Below, piece by piece: positions 1-9,156 of a stretch of 64,000 nucleotides of DNA. Made by a program: the position numbers and the translations under genes. How positions within the stretch are numbered: the first letter of the stretch is position 1; the number at the start of each line of letters is the position of its first letter. The stretch lies in assembly GCA_905182575.1 (NCBI GenBank), contig CAJJCA010000010.1, positions 62,001 through 126,000 on the forward strand, written 5' to 3'. Source of the stretch: an uncultured Flavobacteriaceae bacterium. GTDB taxonomy: Bacteria > Bacteroidota > Bacteroidia > Flavobacteriales > Flavobacteriaceae. The notes under the pieces are model-generated. The model had not been told where the DNA came from and did no database searches. It was given only the letters and a program-made list of their open reading frames with translations.

Positions 1-92
1 TGCAGCTGTTCAAGTGTTGCTTTCTCTTCGATTTCAATATCTCGAATTACGTCATCTTCAACATCCAGAATAATTCTCATTCTATAAATCAT
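1..92 (-). CDS. Partial pRiA4b ORF-3-like protein (N-terminus only)
   Basis: Reading the minus strand from the ATG at 92 gives about 30 residues starting MIYRMRIILDVEDDV before the window ends. This resembles the start of the plasmid pRiA4b ORF-3-like / IS1096 passenger family (PF07929), which in Flavobacteriia is usually a single chromosomal gene and not a sign of a transposon. The ATG overlaps the ctaA stop as ATGA, so it is probably translated from the same transcript. The family function is unknown. Too little is present for a firm call. Confidence 0.5.
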   Translation of the reverse strand, partial: MIYRMRIILDVEDDVIRDIEIEEKATLEQL

Positions 93-1102
93 TGGGTCGT
101 TTTTTTTGAATTTAGTTGTAAAATAAAAAATGATTGAGCTCCAAATAATAGTGCAGCAATAATTAAGTGAAGGGGTTGAGAGCTAAAAGGAAAGTCAAAA
201 TAATACATCAAGATACCGGTTAAGATTTCAAGACCAATTAGAAATAGGATGGTTTTGAAAACACCAAGATTAATTTTTAATTGCCTTAATTTAAATAAAA
301 GATAAAGGTGTATTCCAACAACCAAAAGAGACAAACTCCTGTGAACATAGAATTTAATTGGAGCTTGATCAAGCCATCCGCTTGACGATGCGTGCATTTT
401 TAAGTCTACATATTGCCTGACCTGAGTTCCCAATCCGATTTGGAATAAAGTCAGTAAAACTGCACCTAAAGAAACATATTTCAAAAAGGGTTTTATTTCT
501 ATTGTGTTATTTTTTCGAGAAGTTATAAATAATAGAATTACTAATCCCAGAACAATAAGCAAAGCCATGCCCATGTGAACTGTGATCTTGTGGGGTGTCA
601 AATTTGAATCTACAACAACCTTGCCCAACCATGCCTGAAATCCCATCCCTAAAACAATTGCAAAAGAAATGAGTGTGATAGTTTTATTTTTTTTCCAACT
701 CCACAAAGATGCAACGGCAAGCAATAATGTGGCTAAGCCAGCAAGTGCACCAAACAGTCTGTTGATGTACTCAATCCAGGTGTGGTAGGGGTTAAAAAGT
801 GCGTAATCGTGTTGGGTATATAGCTCCCAATTGTTGGGGTTGTACTGACTTGAAGAGGTGAAATCTTGTTTGGCTAGTCTTAAACTTTCATCAACGATAA
901 TAACTTTTTCCTTTTCGTAGAAATGATCTGCTTTCCAATCTAGTTGGGCTCTTTCAGTTGGAGGAATCCAATAACCAAAACATTTCGGCCAATCTGGACA
1001 GCCCATTCCGCTTCCAGTCATTCTGACAATCGCACCCGCAGCAATGACGAGGTAGACGAGTATCAATGATATTTTAATAAATGTTATAAGGTTATTTTTC
1101 AT
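89..1102 (-). CDS. ctaA: Haem A synthase (COX15/CtaA)
   Basis: The 337-residue protein is an integral membrane enzyme that oxidises haem O to haem A for cytochrome oxidase. The first helix is followed at residues 29-39 by TGSGMGCPDWP, the hallmark of the family, with its conserved cysteine. Further conserved histidines lie in HTWIEYINRLFG, HMGMALL and VHRSLSLL, the likely haem ligands. About eight hydrophobic segments are visible, matching the usual length and topology. It overlaps the upstream cca gene by 11 bases and the next gene by 4, so it belongs to a tsaC-cca-ctaA operon. No frameshift is apparent. Confidence 0.93.
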   Translation of the reverse strand: MKNNLITFIKISLILVYLVIAAGAIVRMTGSGMGCPDWPKCFGYWIPPTERAQLDWKADHFYEKEKVIIVDESLRLAKQDFTSSSQYNPNNWELYTQHDYALFNPYHTWIEYINRLFGALAGLATLLLAVASLWSWKKNKTITLISFAIVLGMGFQAWLGKVVVDSNLTPHKITVHMGMALLIVLGLVILLFITSRKNNTIEIKPFLKYVSLGAVLLTLFQIGLGTQVRQYVDLKMHASSSGWLDQAPIKFYVHRSLSLLVVGIHLYLLFKLRQLKINLGVFKTILFLIGLEILTGILMYYFDFPFSSQPLHLIIAALLFGAQSFFILQLNSKKTTQ

Positions 1103-2522
1103 TTGGTTTGAGTCCTATTTCGTTTCCTTTTTCAAGCATTAAATTATATGCAGCTTCGTATTCGTTGGGAATTTGACCTTCCAAGATGGCTTCTTTGATG
1201 AATTCTTTTATAATTCCAATTTCTTTACAGGGGCTTAAATTGAAATGTTCCATGATAATTTCACCCGTAATTGGCGGTTGAAAATTCCTTACTCGATCAC
1301 GTTCCTCTACTTCAACAATCTTTTTTCTAACGACTTTAAAATTATCGTGATACCGTTGAAAACGTTTGGGGTTTTTAGTCGTAATGTCTGCTTCGCAAAG
1401 TGTGATGAGGTCTTCGAGAATCGTTCCTGCATCAAAAATAAGCCTGCGAATGGCTGCATCAGTGACGATATCCTCTGAAATAATAATAGGACGCGAACTC
1501 ATAAAAACTAACCTTTGAACGTATTTCATTTTCTCATTCAATGGCATTTTAAGTCTTTTGAACAAACGGTAAACCATTTTTGAACCCACAAATTCATGAG
1601 AATGAAAAGTCCATCCTACTTTTTTACTGAATTTCTTTGTTGGAGCTTTTCCAATATCATGAAGCAATGCACCCCACCTTAGCCAAAGATTATCGGTGTT
1701 TGGACAGATGTTGTCCACAACCTCTAGGGTGTGGTAAAAGTTATCTTTATGTCTTTGACCTTCTATTTCCTCAATTCCTTTAAGTTCGGTCAATTCGGGT
1801 AGGATCTTTTCCAACAAACCATTTGCTTCTAACAATAGAAATCCTCTCGAAGGTTCAGACGTTAATAATATTTTATTTAATTCTTCAACGATGCGCTCGT
1901 TGGTGATGATGTCAATGCGTTCGGCATTTTCCTTAATCGCATTCAAGGAGTTCCTTTCGATTTTAAAATTTAATTGAGAAGCAAAACGAATGGCACGAAG
2001 CATTCGAAGTGGATCATCGGAATATGTAATTGAAGGATCAAGCGGGGTTTTAATGATGCCGTTTTTTAAATCTTCTGCACCATTAAAAGGATCTAATAAT
2101 TCTCCAGTATTGTTCTCGTTTAAGCTTATCGCGAGTGCGTTAATCGTAAAATCTCTTCGGTTTTGATCGTCTTCTAAAGTACCGGAAGTCACTTCTGGAT
2201 TTCTGCTCTCCTCACTGTAAGATTCTTTTCGGGCACCTACAAACTCCAACGTGATGTCGTTCCACTGAACCATTGCGGTTCCATAGGATTTAAAAACTTG
2301 AACAGGTCGTGCTCCAGGGAGTTTTCTCTGCACGGCTTTGGCAAGGTCAATGCCAGATCCGACGGAAACGACATCAATGTCCGATCCAGATTTTCTTCCC
2401 AACAAATGGTCTCTCACAAAACCACCAACAACATAGCTTTCTATTTTTGTTTCTGAGACACAAGCAATGAGTACCTGAAAAACCGCTTGTTCTAATATTT
2501 GGCTAAAATCTTTGTTTAGCAT
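1092..2522 (-). CDS. cca: CCA-adding tRNA nucleotidyltransferase with HD domain
   Basis: This 476-residue class II nucleotidyltransferase adds or repairs the 3' CCA of tRNAs. The head domain shows GGFVRDHLLG at residues 33-42 followed by the catalytic DxD (D48, D50). RRDFTINALA, and later the RRI/RF neck region, follow. A C-terminal HD phosphohydrolase domain is marked by HDIGKAPTKKF. The length is normal for Bacteroidota versions with an HD tail. The neither-encoded CCA on the tRNA-Pro genes of this window fits a need for this enzyme. Its ATG lies one base after the tsaC stop, so translation is probably coupled. Confidence 0.93.
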   Translation of the reverse strand: MLNKDFSQILEQAVFQVLIACVSETKIESYVVGGFVRDHLLGRKSGSDIDVVSVGSGIDLAKAVQRKLPGARPVQVFKSYGTAMVQWNDITLEFVGARKESYSEESRNPEVTSGTLEDDQNRRDFTINALAISLNENNTGELLDPFNGAEDLKNGIIKTPLDPSITYSDDPLRMLRAIRFASQLNFKIERNSLNAIKENAERIDIITNERIVEELNKILLTSEPSRGFLLLEANGLLEKILPELTELKGIEEIEGQRHKDNFYHTLEVVDNICPNTDNLWLRWGALLHDIGKAPTKKFSKKVGWTFHSHEFVGSKMVYRLFKRLKMPLNEKMKYVQRLVFMSSRPIIISEDIVTDAAIRRLIFDAGTILEDLITLCEADITTKNPKRFQRYHDNFKVVRKKIVEVEERDRVRNFQPPITGEIIMEHFNLSPCKEIGIIKEFIKEAILEGQIPNEYEAAYNLMLEKGNEIGLKPNEK

Positions 2523-2523
2523 A

Positions 2524-3070
2524 TTATTCCCTTAGTGTGGTTAGTGCTCCCGAGGGAGTGATTTTTATAATTCTCGATGGATTATTACTGACCAGACAGT
2601 TGATCGATTATCAAATCAACCCCGTTAATTATCTCATCGCATATTTCATCGAATTTTTTTGGATGTGCCTGACCACTAATATTTGCAGATGTAGAAACTA
2701 CTGGCTTTCCAAATGCAGCAATTAATGAAGTACAAAAATAATGTTTTACGATTCTAATTGCGACAGTATTGTCTGAAGAAATTACATTTTTTGCAATTCC
2801 TTTTGGATTAGGATAAATAATGGTAGTTGGTCTTTTATCATTTATAAGTTCCTCTGGAATCTCTGATTTTTTTTCAAGAAATTGATCCAGCATGTTGAGA
2901 TCTGACACCATACAAACCATCGATTTAGTCTCTGATCTTTTTTTTAACTGATAAACTTTTTCAACTGCCTTTTCAGAGGTAGCATCACACATGATGCCCC
3001 AGATGGTATCCGTTGCAGAAAGAATTAGTTTACCCTCCTTTAAATAATTTACAGCTTGATCGGTATCCAT
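2524..3070 (-). CDS. tsaC: L-threonylcarbamoyladenylate synthase (Sua5/YrdC), one frameshift
   Basis: The protein belongs to the Sua5/YciO/YrdC family, which makes threonylcarbamoyl-AMP for the t6A37 modification of tRNAs reading ANN codons. Visible family signatures are LSATDTIWGI near the N-terminus, the basic LKKRS segment and the STSANISGQ motif. The uninterrupted frame stops after DLIIDQLSGQ at 2585, but the adjacent frame continues with SNNPSRIIKITPSGAL and stops at 2524, which is the usual C-terminus (SxPSxII). I therefore place a single-base frameshift near 2585. The stop abuts the cca start, giving an operon of tRNA-maturation genes. Confidence 0.85.
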
Positions 3071-3179
3071 ATATCCTGCAAAAGTAATTGCTTACGATTC
3101 TTTGAACCCATTGATCATTGATCAACAGGTCCTTAATTGATATATTATTCACTTCTAAAAAGGAATGATACAACTTTTT

Positions 3180-4001
3180 TTAAACCGCAACGTTGTGCTC
3201 TCGAAGCGCATTATTTAAAGATGTTTTCTTATCAGTACTTTCTTTTCTTTTACCAATGATAAGTGCACAAGGCACTTGATAATCGCCTGCAGGGAAAGTT
3301 TTGGTATAAGTTCCAGGAATAACGACAGAACGCTCAGGTACTTCACCTTTGTATTCTATTGGACTAGGACCCGATACATCAATGATTTTTGTAGAAGCAG
3401 TAAGTACAACATTAGCGCCTAATACGGCTTCTTTCCCTACTTTAACTCCTTCTACTACAATACAGCGAGAACCTACGAATGCATTGTCTTCGATTATAAC
3501 TGGTGCCGCTTGAAGGGGTTCGAGCACACCTCCGATACCAACACCACCACTGAGGTGAACATTTTTTCCGATTTGAGCGCAACTACCCACCGTTGCCCAA
3601 GTATCCACCATAGATCCTTCATCGACATAAGCACCGATGTTTACATAACTTGGCATTAGAATCACACCCCTTGAAATGTAAGCACCATGTCGTGCCACCG
3701 CATGGGGGACAACGCGAATACCTTTTTCCTTGTACCCTTTTTTTAGTAGCATTTTATCATGAAACTCCATAGGGCCAGCTTCGAAAGTTTCCATCTTTTG
3801 AATAGGAAAATAAAGCACTACTGCTTTTTTTATCCATTCATTGACTTGCCATCCTCCTTCAATTGGACTCGCAACTCTTAGTTTTCCTGCATCTAATTGA
3901 CTAACAACCTCTCTAATGGTGTCTTGTGTAGCTTTGTTTTCTAGGAGGGAACGATCTTCCCATGCTGATTCTATAATATTTTGCATTCTTATTTTTTTCA
4001 A
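3180..4001 (-). CDS. dapD: 2,3,4,5-tetrahydropyridine-2,6-dicarboxylate N-succinyltransferase
   Basis: The 273-residue protein is the trimeric left-handed beta-helix acyltransferase of the succinylase branch of lysine and diaminopimelate synthesis. It shows AWEDRSLL near the N-terminus, the conserved RVVPHAVARHGAYI segment, VGSCAQIGKNVHLSGG hexapeptide repeats and the GANVVLTASTKI segment. The length matches the family. Methionine 6 (MQNIIESAWEDR) is an alternative start. It is divergent from ruvX. The next pathway-related gene in the window, dapB, is far away at 34844. About 110 bases separate it from tsaC, so it has its own transcript. Confidence 0.93.
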   Translation of the reverse strand: MKKIRMQNIIESAWEDRSLLENKATQDTIREVVSQLDAGKLRVASPIEGGWQVNEWIKKAVVLYFPIQKMETFEAGPMEFHDKMLLKKGYKEKGIRVVPHAVARHGAYISRGVILMPSYVNIGAYVDEGSMVDTWATVGSCAQIGKNVHLSGGVGIGGVLEPLQAAPVIIEDNAFVGSRCIVVEGVKVGKEAVLGANVVLTASTKIIDVSGPSPIEYKGEVPERSVVIPGTYTKTFPAGDYQVPCALIIGKRKESTDKKTSLNNALREHNVAV

Positions 4002-4108
4002 AAATACTGAATTTGATAGTTTTGAGCGACAAAACCTTATTCAAAATATTATTTAGTTTATGGTCTAATAGAGGATTGATTTTTTTTGATTCTTTGTTCT
4101 ATTCTATT

Positions 4109-4141
4109 TTTGTGAATGTCTTTACAAATAAATTATATTTG
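4109..4141 (+). promoter_or_regulatory. Bacteroidota-type promoter before ruvX-def-DUF5606-mazG
   Basis: TTTG at 4109-4112 is followed after 21 bases by TATATTTG at 4134-4141, matching the Bacteroidota -33 TTTG and -7 TAnnTTTG elements. Initiation would fall near 4147, only a few bases before the ruvX ATG at 4152, so the transcript would be almost leaderless. A second TAnnTTTG (TATTTTTG, 4105-4112) overlaps the -33 element. Confidence 0.45.
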
Positions 4142-4151
4142 TGAAAAAATA

Positions 4152-4577
4152 ATGGGCATTTTGATAGGGATAGATTTTGGTCAAAAAAGAATAGGGATAG
4201 CCATCACAGATCCAGGAAAGATCATTGCCAGTGGATTAACCACTGTTGCGACAAAAGATGTAATGACTTTTCTTGAGGAATACGTATTAAAACAGCCTGT
4301 TGACAAGTTTGTTGTTGGTGAACCCAAACAAAAAGATGGTTCTGCTTCTGAGGTTGAAAAAAGTATTCTCAAGTTTATAAAAAAGCTAAAGAATAAATTT
4401 CCTGATATTTCCATTGAGCGATATGACGAACGTTTTACCTCCAAAATTGCCTTTAATACACTTCTGGAAAGTGGAGTTGGAAAGAAAAAAAGACAAAATA
4501 AAAGTTTAGTGGATCAAATAAGCGCAACCCTTATCTTGCAATCTTATTTAGAGTCACAATCAAATAAATTAATATGA
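4152..4577 (+). CDS. ruvX: Putative pre-16S rRNA nuclease / Holliday junction resolvase-like YqgF (RuvX)
   Basis: This RNase H-fold nuclease (about 141 residues) is implicated in maturing the 5' end of 16S rRNA. It begins with the typical MGILIGIDFGQKRIGIAI, carries the acidic residue in YDERFTSKIA and ends with DQISATLILQSYLES, so the D-E-D catalytic set is present. I chose the ATG at 4152 because an upstream in-frame start at 4116 would add 12 residues that are not family-like and would overlap the predicted promoter. The stop overlaps the def ATG by four bases. It is the first gene of a four-gene operon. Confidence 0.9.
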   Translation: MGILIGIDFGQKRIGIAITDPGKIIASGLTTVATKDVMTFLEEYVLKQPVDKFVVGEPKQKDGSASEVEKSILKFIKKLKNKFPDISIERYDERFTSKIAFNTLLESGVGKKKRQNKSLVDQISATLILQSYLESQSNKLI

Positions 4578-5164
4578 TTTTACCCATTGTTGCTTACGGC
4601 TATCCAGTCCTAAAGAAAAAAGCAATTCCTATTGCTGAAGATTTCCCAGAATTAGAAACCTTAGTTGAGAACATGTGGGAAACCATGTATGCTGCCAGCG
4701 GAGTAGGGCTTGCCGCTCCTCAAATTGGAAAATCTATTCGTTTGTTTGTTGTAGATGCTTCTCCTTTTTCTGAGGATGAAGAATTGGATGCTGACGAAGT
4801 TGCTAAATTGGCTGACTTTAAACAAGTATTTATTAATCCCACAATAATAGAAGAAACTGGCGATTCATGGTGCTTTAAAGAGGGTTGCCTCAGCATTCCA
4901 GAAATTAGAGAAGAGGTATTGCGAAAAGAACACGTTAAAATCAATTTTTTTGACGAAAATTTAAAAGAACACACCATCGAATACAGTGGCTTGACAGCGC
5001 GAATCATACAGCATGAATACGATCACATAGAAGGGGTTTTGTTTACAGACAAACTGAGTCCATTTAAAAGAAAATTAATCAAAGGAAAATTAAGTGATAT
5101 CTCCAAAGGAAAAATATCACCTGAATATCACATGCGTTTTCCTGACACAAAAAAACGAAGATGA
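4574..5164 (+). CDS. def: Peptide deformylase
   Basis: The 196-residue metalloenzyme removes the formyl group from nascent protein N-termini. All three motifs are visible: GVGLAAPQIG at residues 43-52, EGCLSIP with the metal-binding cysteine, and QHEYDHIEG with the HExxH metal site. The acidic insertion EDEELDADEV is common in Bacteroidota deformylases. It overlaps ruvX by four bases and the DUF5606 gene by four bases, so the operon is translationally coupled. The gene is intact. Confidence 0.95.
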   Translation: MILPIVAYGYPVLKKKAIPIAEDFPELETLVENMWETMYAASGVGLAAPQIGKSIRLFVVDASPFSEDEELDADEVAKLADFKQVFINPTIIEETGDSWCFKEGCLSIPEIREEVLRKEHVKINFFDENLKEHTIEYSGLTARIIQHEYDHIEGVLFTDKLSPFKRKLIKGKLSDISKGKISPEYHMRFPDTKKRR

Positions 5165-5610
5165 GTGAAAAAATGTTAGAAAAAATAATTGTCATTTCTG
5201 GTAAACCAGGATTATTTAGAATGTTATCTCAAACCAGAACAGGCGTGATTGCAACTTCGCTAATTGATGGTAAAAAAACAGCCACCAATCCGAGAGAACA
5301 AATTAATGTTCTAACTGAAATTAAGATTTATGGAATTAGAGGTGAAGTACCATTAGAAGAGGTGTTTAATAAGATTTTTGTTTATGAAAAAGGAGAAAGT
5401 ACACGAATAACCCCAAAAGCAAAGAAGGACGAACTAGAGGCCTATTTCTTTGAAGTTTTTCAAGATTATGACGAAGATCGTGTTTATGCAAGTGATATTA
5501 AAAAAATCATTCAATGGTACAACCTATTACTGTCCAAAGGAATATTAAAGTTTGAAGCTGAGGTGAGTGCTGAAAATTCAGCGAAAGATCTTCCCAAAGA
5601 ATCTGTTTAA
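5161..5610 (+). CDS. DUF5606 family protein
   Basis: The 149-residue soluble protein is recognisable by its start LEKIIVISGKPGLFRML and the SLIDGKKTATNPREQINVL segment, features of DUF5606, which is found mainly in Flavobacteriia and related Bacteroidota. The function is unknown. The C-terminal half is acidic and lysine-rich. Its fixed place between def and mazG, with overlap to def, suggests a role in growth-linked translation or nucleotide control, but this is inference from position only. It supports the taxonomic assignment of the window. Confidence 0.85.
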   Translation: MSEKMLEKIIVISGKPGLFRMLSQTRTGVIATSLIDGKKTATNPREQINVLTEIKIYGIRGEVPLEEVFNKIFVYEKGESTRITPKAKKDELEAYFFEVFQDYDEDRVYASDIKKIIQWYNLLLSKGILKFEAEVSAENSAKDLPKESV

Positions 5611-5611
5611 C

Positions 5612-6385
5612 ATGAAACGTTCCCAACAATTATCTGCTTTTGAGCGTTTGCTCGATATCATGGACGAACTTAGGGAACAATGTCCTTGGGACCGCAAACA
5701 AACCTTCGAGTCACTGCGACACTTGACCATCGAAGAAACCTACGAACTCGGTGATGCGATTTTAGATAATGATTTGCAAGAGATCAAGAAAGAGTTGGGT
5801 GATTTATTGCTCCATATCGTTTTCTATGCTAAGATTGGAAGTGAACAAAATGCTTTTGATATTGGAGACGTAGCCAACGAGATTTGTGATAAGCTAATTA
5901 ATAGACATCCCCATATTTATGGGGACACCAAAGTTGATGGTGCCGATCAGGTAATTAAAAACTGGGAATCAATAAAGCTCAAAGAAGGAAGAAATAGCGT
6001 TTTGGAAGGAGTTCCCAAAAGTCTCCCCGCCTTGGTCAAAGCTTTTAGAATACAAGAAAAAGCCGCTGGAGTCGGATTTGAGTGGGACAATGCAAAGGAT
6101 GTTTTAGATAAAGTAAAAGAAGAAATAACCGAATTCAATCAAGAATATGAGGATCAGAATCTTGACAAAATGGAGGATGAATTTGGTGATGTTTTATTCT
6201 CTTTAATTAATTATGCCAGGTATCTTAAGATTAACCCAGAATTAGCACTAGAAAGAACCAATAAAAAATTCATTAAGCGTTTTAAATACATCGAAGAATC
6301 AGCCAAAAACGAAGGAAAGATAATTAATGAATTGACCCTCGATCAGATGGAAGTTTTCTGGAATAAAGCAAAAAAATTCCCTTAG
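5612..6385 (+). CDS. mazG: Nucleoside triphosphate pyrophosphohydrolase MazG
   Basis: The protein (about 257 residues) hydrolyses non-canonical or excess NTPs and can lower ppGpp. Two tandem all-alpha MazG domains are visible: domain one with EETYELGDAI then ELGDLLLHIVFYAKIG, and domain two with EEITEFNQEY then DEFGDVLFSLINYARYL, which give the EExxE and ExxD metal-binding sets. I chose the ATG at 5612 (MKRSQQLSAFERLLDIM) because the family starts there; an in-frame start at 5567 lies inside the upstream gene. It is the last gene of the operon and is convergent with the DUF349 gene. Confidence 0.93.
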   Translation: MKRSQQLSAFERLLDIMDELREQCPWDRKQTFESLRHLTIEETYELGDAILDNDLQEIKKELGDLLLHIVFYAKIGSEQNAFDIGDVANEICDKLINRHPHIYGDTKVDGADQVIKNWESIKLKEGRNSVLEGVPKSLPALVKAFRIQEKAAGVGFEWDNAKDVLDKVKEEITEFNQEYEDQNLDKMEDEFGDVLFSLINYARYLKINPELALERTNKKFIKRFKYIEESAKNEGKIINELTLDQMEVFWNKAKKFP

Positions 6386-6419
6386 TTATTCTGTTTTTTT
6401 TTGATTGATTTTCGCTATT

Positions 6420-8365
6420 TTAATTACTTTCCTCTTCATCTATTTTTGCCTTTAACTTTCTTATAATTTGTCGTGTGCTTACAAGGCGGTTTTCCCAAAA
6501 TTCATTTCTGCTTTTAAGATCCGCTATTTTCGAAGAGACTTCTTTGAACAATGGATTTTCACTGCTTGTATTTGAGAAAAATTCTAAATTATTTTCAAGC
6601 TGACGTATTTCAGCATTGATTTCATCAGTCTTTCTTCTGATGTTTTGAATTTCTTGATTTAATTCATCTTCATTATTTTCAATTAGAAGTAATTTAACAT
6701 AAGTCTTGCTCTCCTCTCTATCGCTTTCCTCTAGTTTTGATTTTTCAATTAAAGAAGCAAAAACTTTACTTAAATCTGCCAATAATTTTTTATCTGCACT
6801 TCCTGTTAAAGCTCCTGTGTTTATACTGTTTCCAGCGCTCACTGTAAAATATTTTCAAAGCTTCAATATCAGAGGGTAAACTCAATGTTTTAAGATTTTC
6901 TACAAATTCATTCTTCACATTATATGCAGCAGCTTCAGCCTCATTTATTTTCTGATAGCCTGACTTAACCCGATCGAAATAAAGATTACAAATGGCTTTA
7001 AATTCTTCCCATAAAACGTTCGATAATTTCCGAGGAACAAACCCAATATCTCTCCAATCTTTTTGGATGTTCTTCATCCGGTCGTTGAAGTCTTTCCAGT
7101 TTTCTTTCTCTAGAATATCTTTGACCTCTTGGATTAAATTTTTCTTAAGATCAATGTTGTTTTTTTGCTCGGTTTTTTGAGATTTATAAAAAATATTTTT
7201 TTGATGATTTATTTCTCGACTAACCGTTCGGAATTTATTCCAAGATGCTTTACTGTTTGCTTTTGGAACTTGTCCAATGTCTTGAAATTCTTGTCTTATT
7301 TTATTGAATAAATTGATCGTATTGTGCCACTCATTATGGTTTTTAGGCAAGTTGTCTCTGATGCCTTCCATTTTTTCAAGAATAGCCTTTTTCTTTTTTA
7401 GATTGTCCTCTAGTATATTGTCATATTCTTTGTCAAACTCTTGCCTTCTGGTGTGGATAATATGGCTTGCTTCCTGAAATCGCTTCCAAAGTTCATCTCC
7501 ATGCTCTTTACCCACAGGGCCTAAGTCGTTTTTCCAAAGTCGGTGGAGCGTATTGAGATCCCTGGAAGCTTTTAAAACATCCTCTATTTTGGAGAGTTTT
7601 TCAGCTTCTTCAATTATTTTAATTTTTTCTTGGTAGTTGTGTTTAAAATCAAGTTCTCTAAGTTCACGATTGAGATGAAGAAAGTCATAGAAGATCTCCG
7701 TGTGATGCTTATAAGTCTGCCAGAGATTATTGCTCTGCGCCCTTGGCACGGGACCTGTCTTGTGCCAGCTTTCTTGTAACTCTTTAAACCTTTTGTAGGT
7801 TGTGTTTATGTTTTCATCAACATTAATAAGCTCCTTAAGGCTTTCTATTATTTCCAGCTTCCGATCAAGATTTAGCTTTTGCAACTGCTCTCTTTCTTGA
7901 AAAAACTTCCGTTTATTTTGTTTGTATTCTTTGATGATAACATCAAAATCTACTTTGTGTTTTGGGCGGTAATAAAAATCAATTTCATTACCTCCTTCTT
8001 TTATGAATTCTTCTTTTTTATTCTGAAGTTCAGTTTGAAACTTTAATTCAAACAGATGGATTATTCCTTGAATTTTTTTGTTCTGAGAGTTCCAATTTTC
8101 CTCTTTATACAATTTTTCTAACTCAGCGAGAAGTTTTGGAATTTCATATGTTCCATAATCAGTTTCCTCTTTTACTTCAAGGGGAATGTCTTCAGAATCT
8201 TTGGTGACGCTCCTCCGTTTTATCGGATTTTTTTCCCTCAGCAATTGTTTTATTTTCAACAACTACTTGCTCCCAATGCTACCTTCTAAAGGAAGAGCAG
8301 CTCCAAGAACCTCCTCTTTTTTTTCCTCTTGAGGATCGTTGAGCTTTACTTTTTGCTTTGGCCAT
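6420..8365 (-). CDS. DUF349 repeat coiled-coil protein, several frameshifts
   Basis: A long helical protein (about 640 residues if the frames are joined) with several DUF349 repeats, visible as W-x-x-x-G-x-V/P-R units such as SWHKTGPVPRAQSNNLW and DWRDIGFVPRKLSNVLW. The main frame runs 6790-8262. The C-terminal coiled coil (NAEIRQLENNLEFFSN) lies in another frame down to 6420, with the switch near 6805. An acidic lysine/glutamate-rich N-terminus is spread over two other frames up to an ATG at 8365. I infer three or four single-base errors. Function is unknown in Bacteroidota; the family is abundant there. Confidence 0.75.
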
Positions 8366-8423
8366 TTATTTTTTTTTTAATTAAAATTTGTGGTTAAAAT
8401 TTACAAAAAAAATAGGATCGAAC

Positions 8424-9155
8424 CTATTCATTCCATATTTCCCATGATTTTTCGGCTTGAAACTCAAGCATTTTTAGTCCATTAGAAACTGTACAGCCCA
8501 TTTCTTTTCCTTTTCTCAAGAACAAGGTTTCAAGCGGATTATAGATAAGGTCAAAAAGAGTATGGGACCCGTTTAACTCATTGTAAGGAATGGAAGGACA
8601 TTTATCTGTGTTGGGAAAAGTTCCAACAGGAGAGGTGTTTATGATGAGTTGATTGTTCTTTAAAATTTCAGAGTCAACAGCCTCATAGGAAAGTTGGCCT
8701 TGTTCTGGATTTCTCGAAACAAAATTGAATTGGATGTTTAGTATTTCAAGTGCAAAGGCAATGGCCGCTGAGGCACCTCCTGTCCCCAAAATCAGCGCAG
8801 ATACAGGGAGTTTTTCTGTAATTTCTAACAACGATTTTTGAAATCCATACGCATCAGTATTGTGTCCCGTTGTTTCACCATTTTCATTAAATGCAATGGT
8901 GTTTACTGCCCCTATTTTTTTAGATTGTGGTGAAAGTTTATCCAAAAAAGGAAGCACTTCTTTTTTGTAAGGAATTGTTACGTTGAGCCCATTAAGGCCA
9001 TGAGTTTTGAAAACACTTTTGATTCCCTCGATTTCTTTAAGATCATAGTTTTCATACCTGCAGTCGAGTAATCCGTTTTTTTTAAACTTATCTGCAAAAT
9101 ATCCCCGAGAGAAAGAATATTCTATGTCCTTTCCGACCAATCCAAATTTTTTCAT
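8424..9155 (-). CDS. aroE: Shikimate dehydrogenase (NADP)
   Basis: The enzyme reduces 3-dehydroshikimate to shikimate in aromatic amino acid synthesis. It shows NVTIPYK with the catalytic lysine, the GAVNTI segment, HNTDAYGF, and the nucleotide-binding GTGGASAA. At about 243 residues it is typical of compact Bacteroidota forms. I chose ATG 9155 (MKKFGLVGKDIEYSFS) because it follows the DUF368 stop by one base; an in-frame start at 9176 would overlap the upstream gene. It is the last gene of a run transcribed leftward from the TPR and DUF368 genes. Confidence 0.92.
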   Translation of the reverse strand: MKKFGLVGKDIEYSFSRGYFADKFKKNGLLDCRYENYDLKEIEGIKSVFKTHGLNGLNVTIPYKKEVLPFLDKLSPQSKKIGAVNTIAFNENGETTGHNTDAYGFQKSLLEITEKLPVSALILGTGGASAAIAFALEILNIQFNFVSRNPEQGQLSYEAVDSEILKNNQLIINTSPVGTFPNTDKCPSIPYNELNGSHTLFDLIYNPLETLFLRKGKEMGCTVSNGLKMLEFQAEKSWEIWNE

Positions 9156-9156
9156 T

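Noticed and set aside
1245-1478. Plus-strand frame within cca
   Set aside because: Lies fully in a clear gene on the other strand with no family features.
3095-3130. TTGATCATTGATCAA dyad between tsaC and dapD
   Set aside because: A short AT-rich dyad that could be chance; no second copy or regulator was seen.
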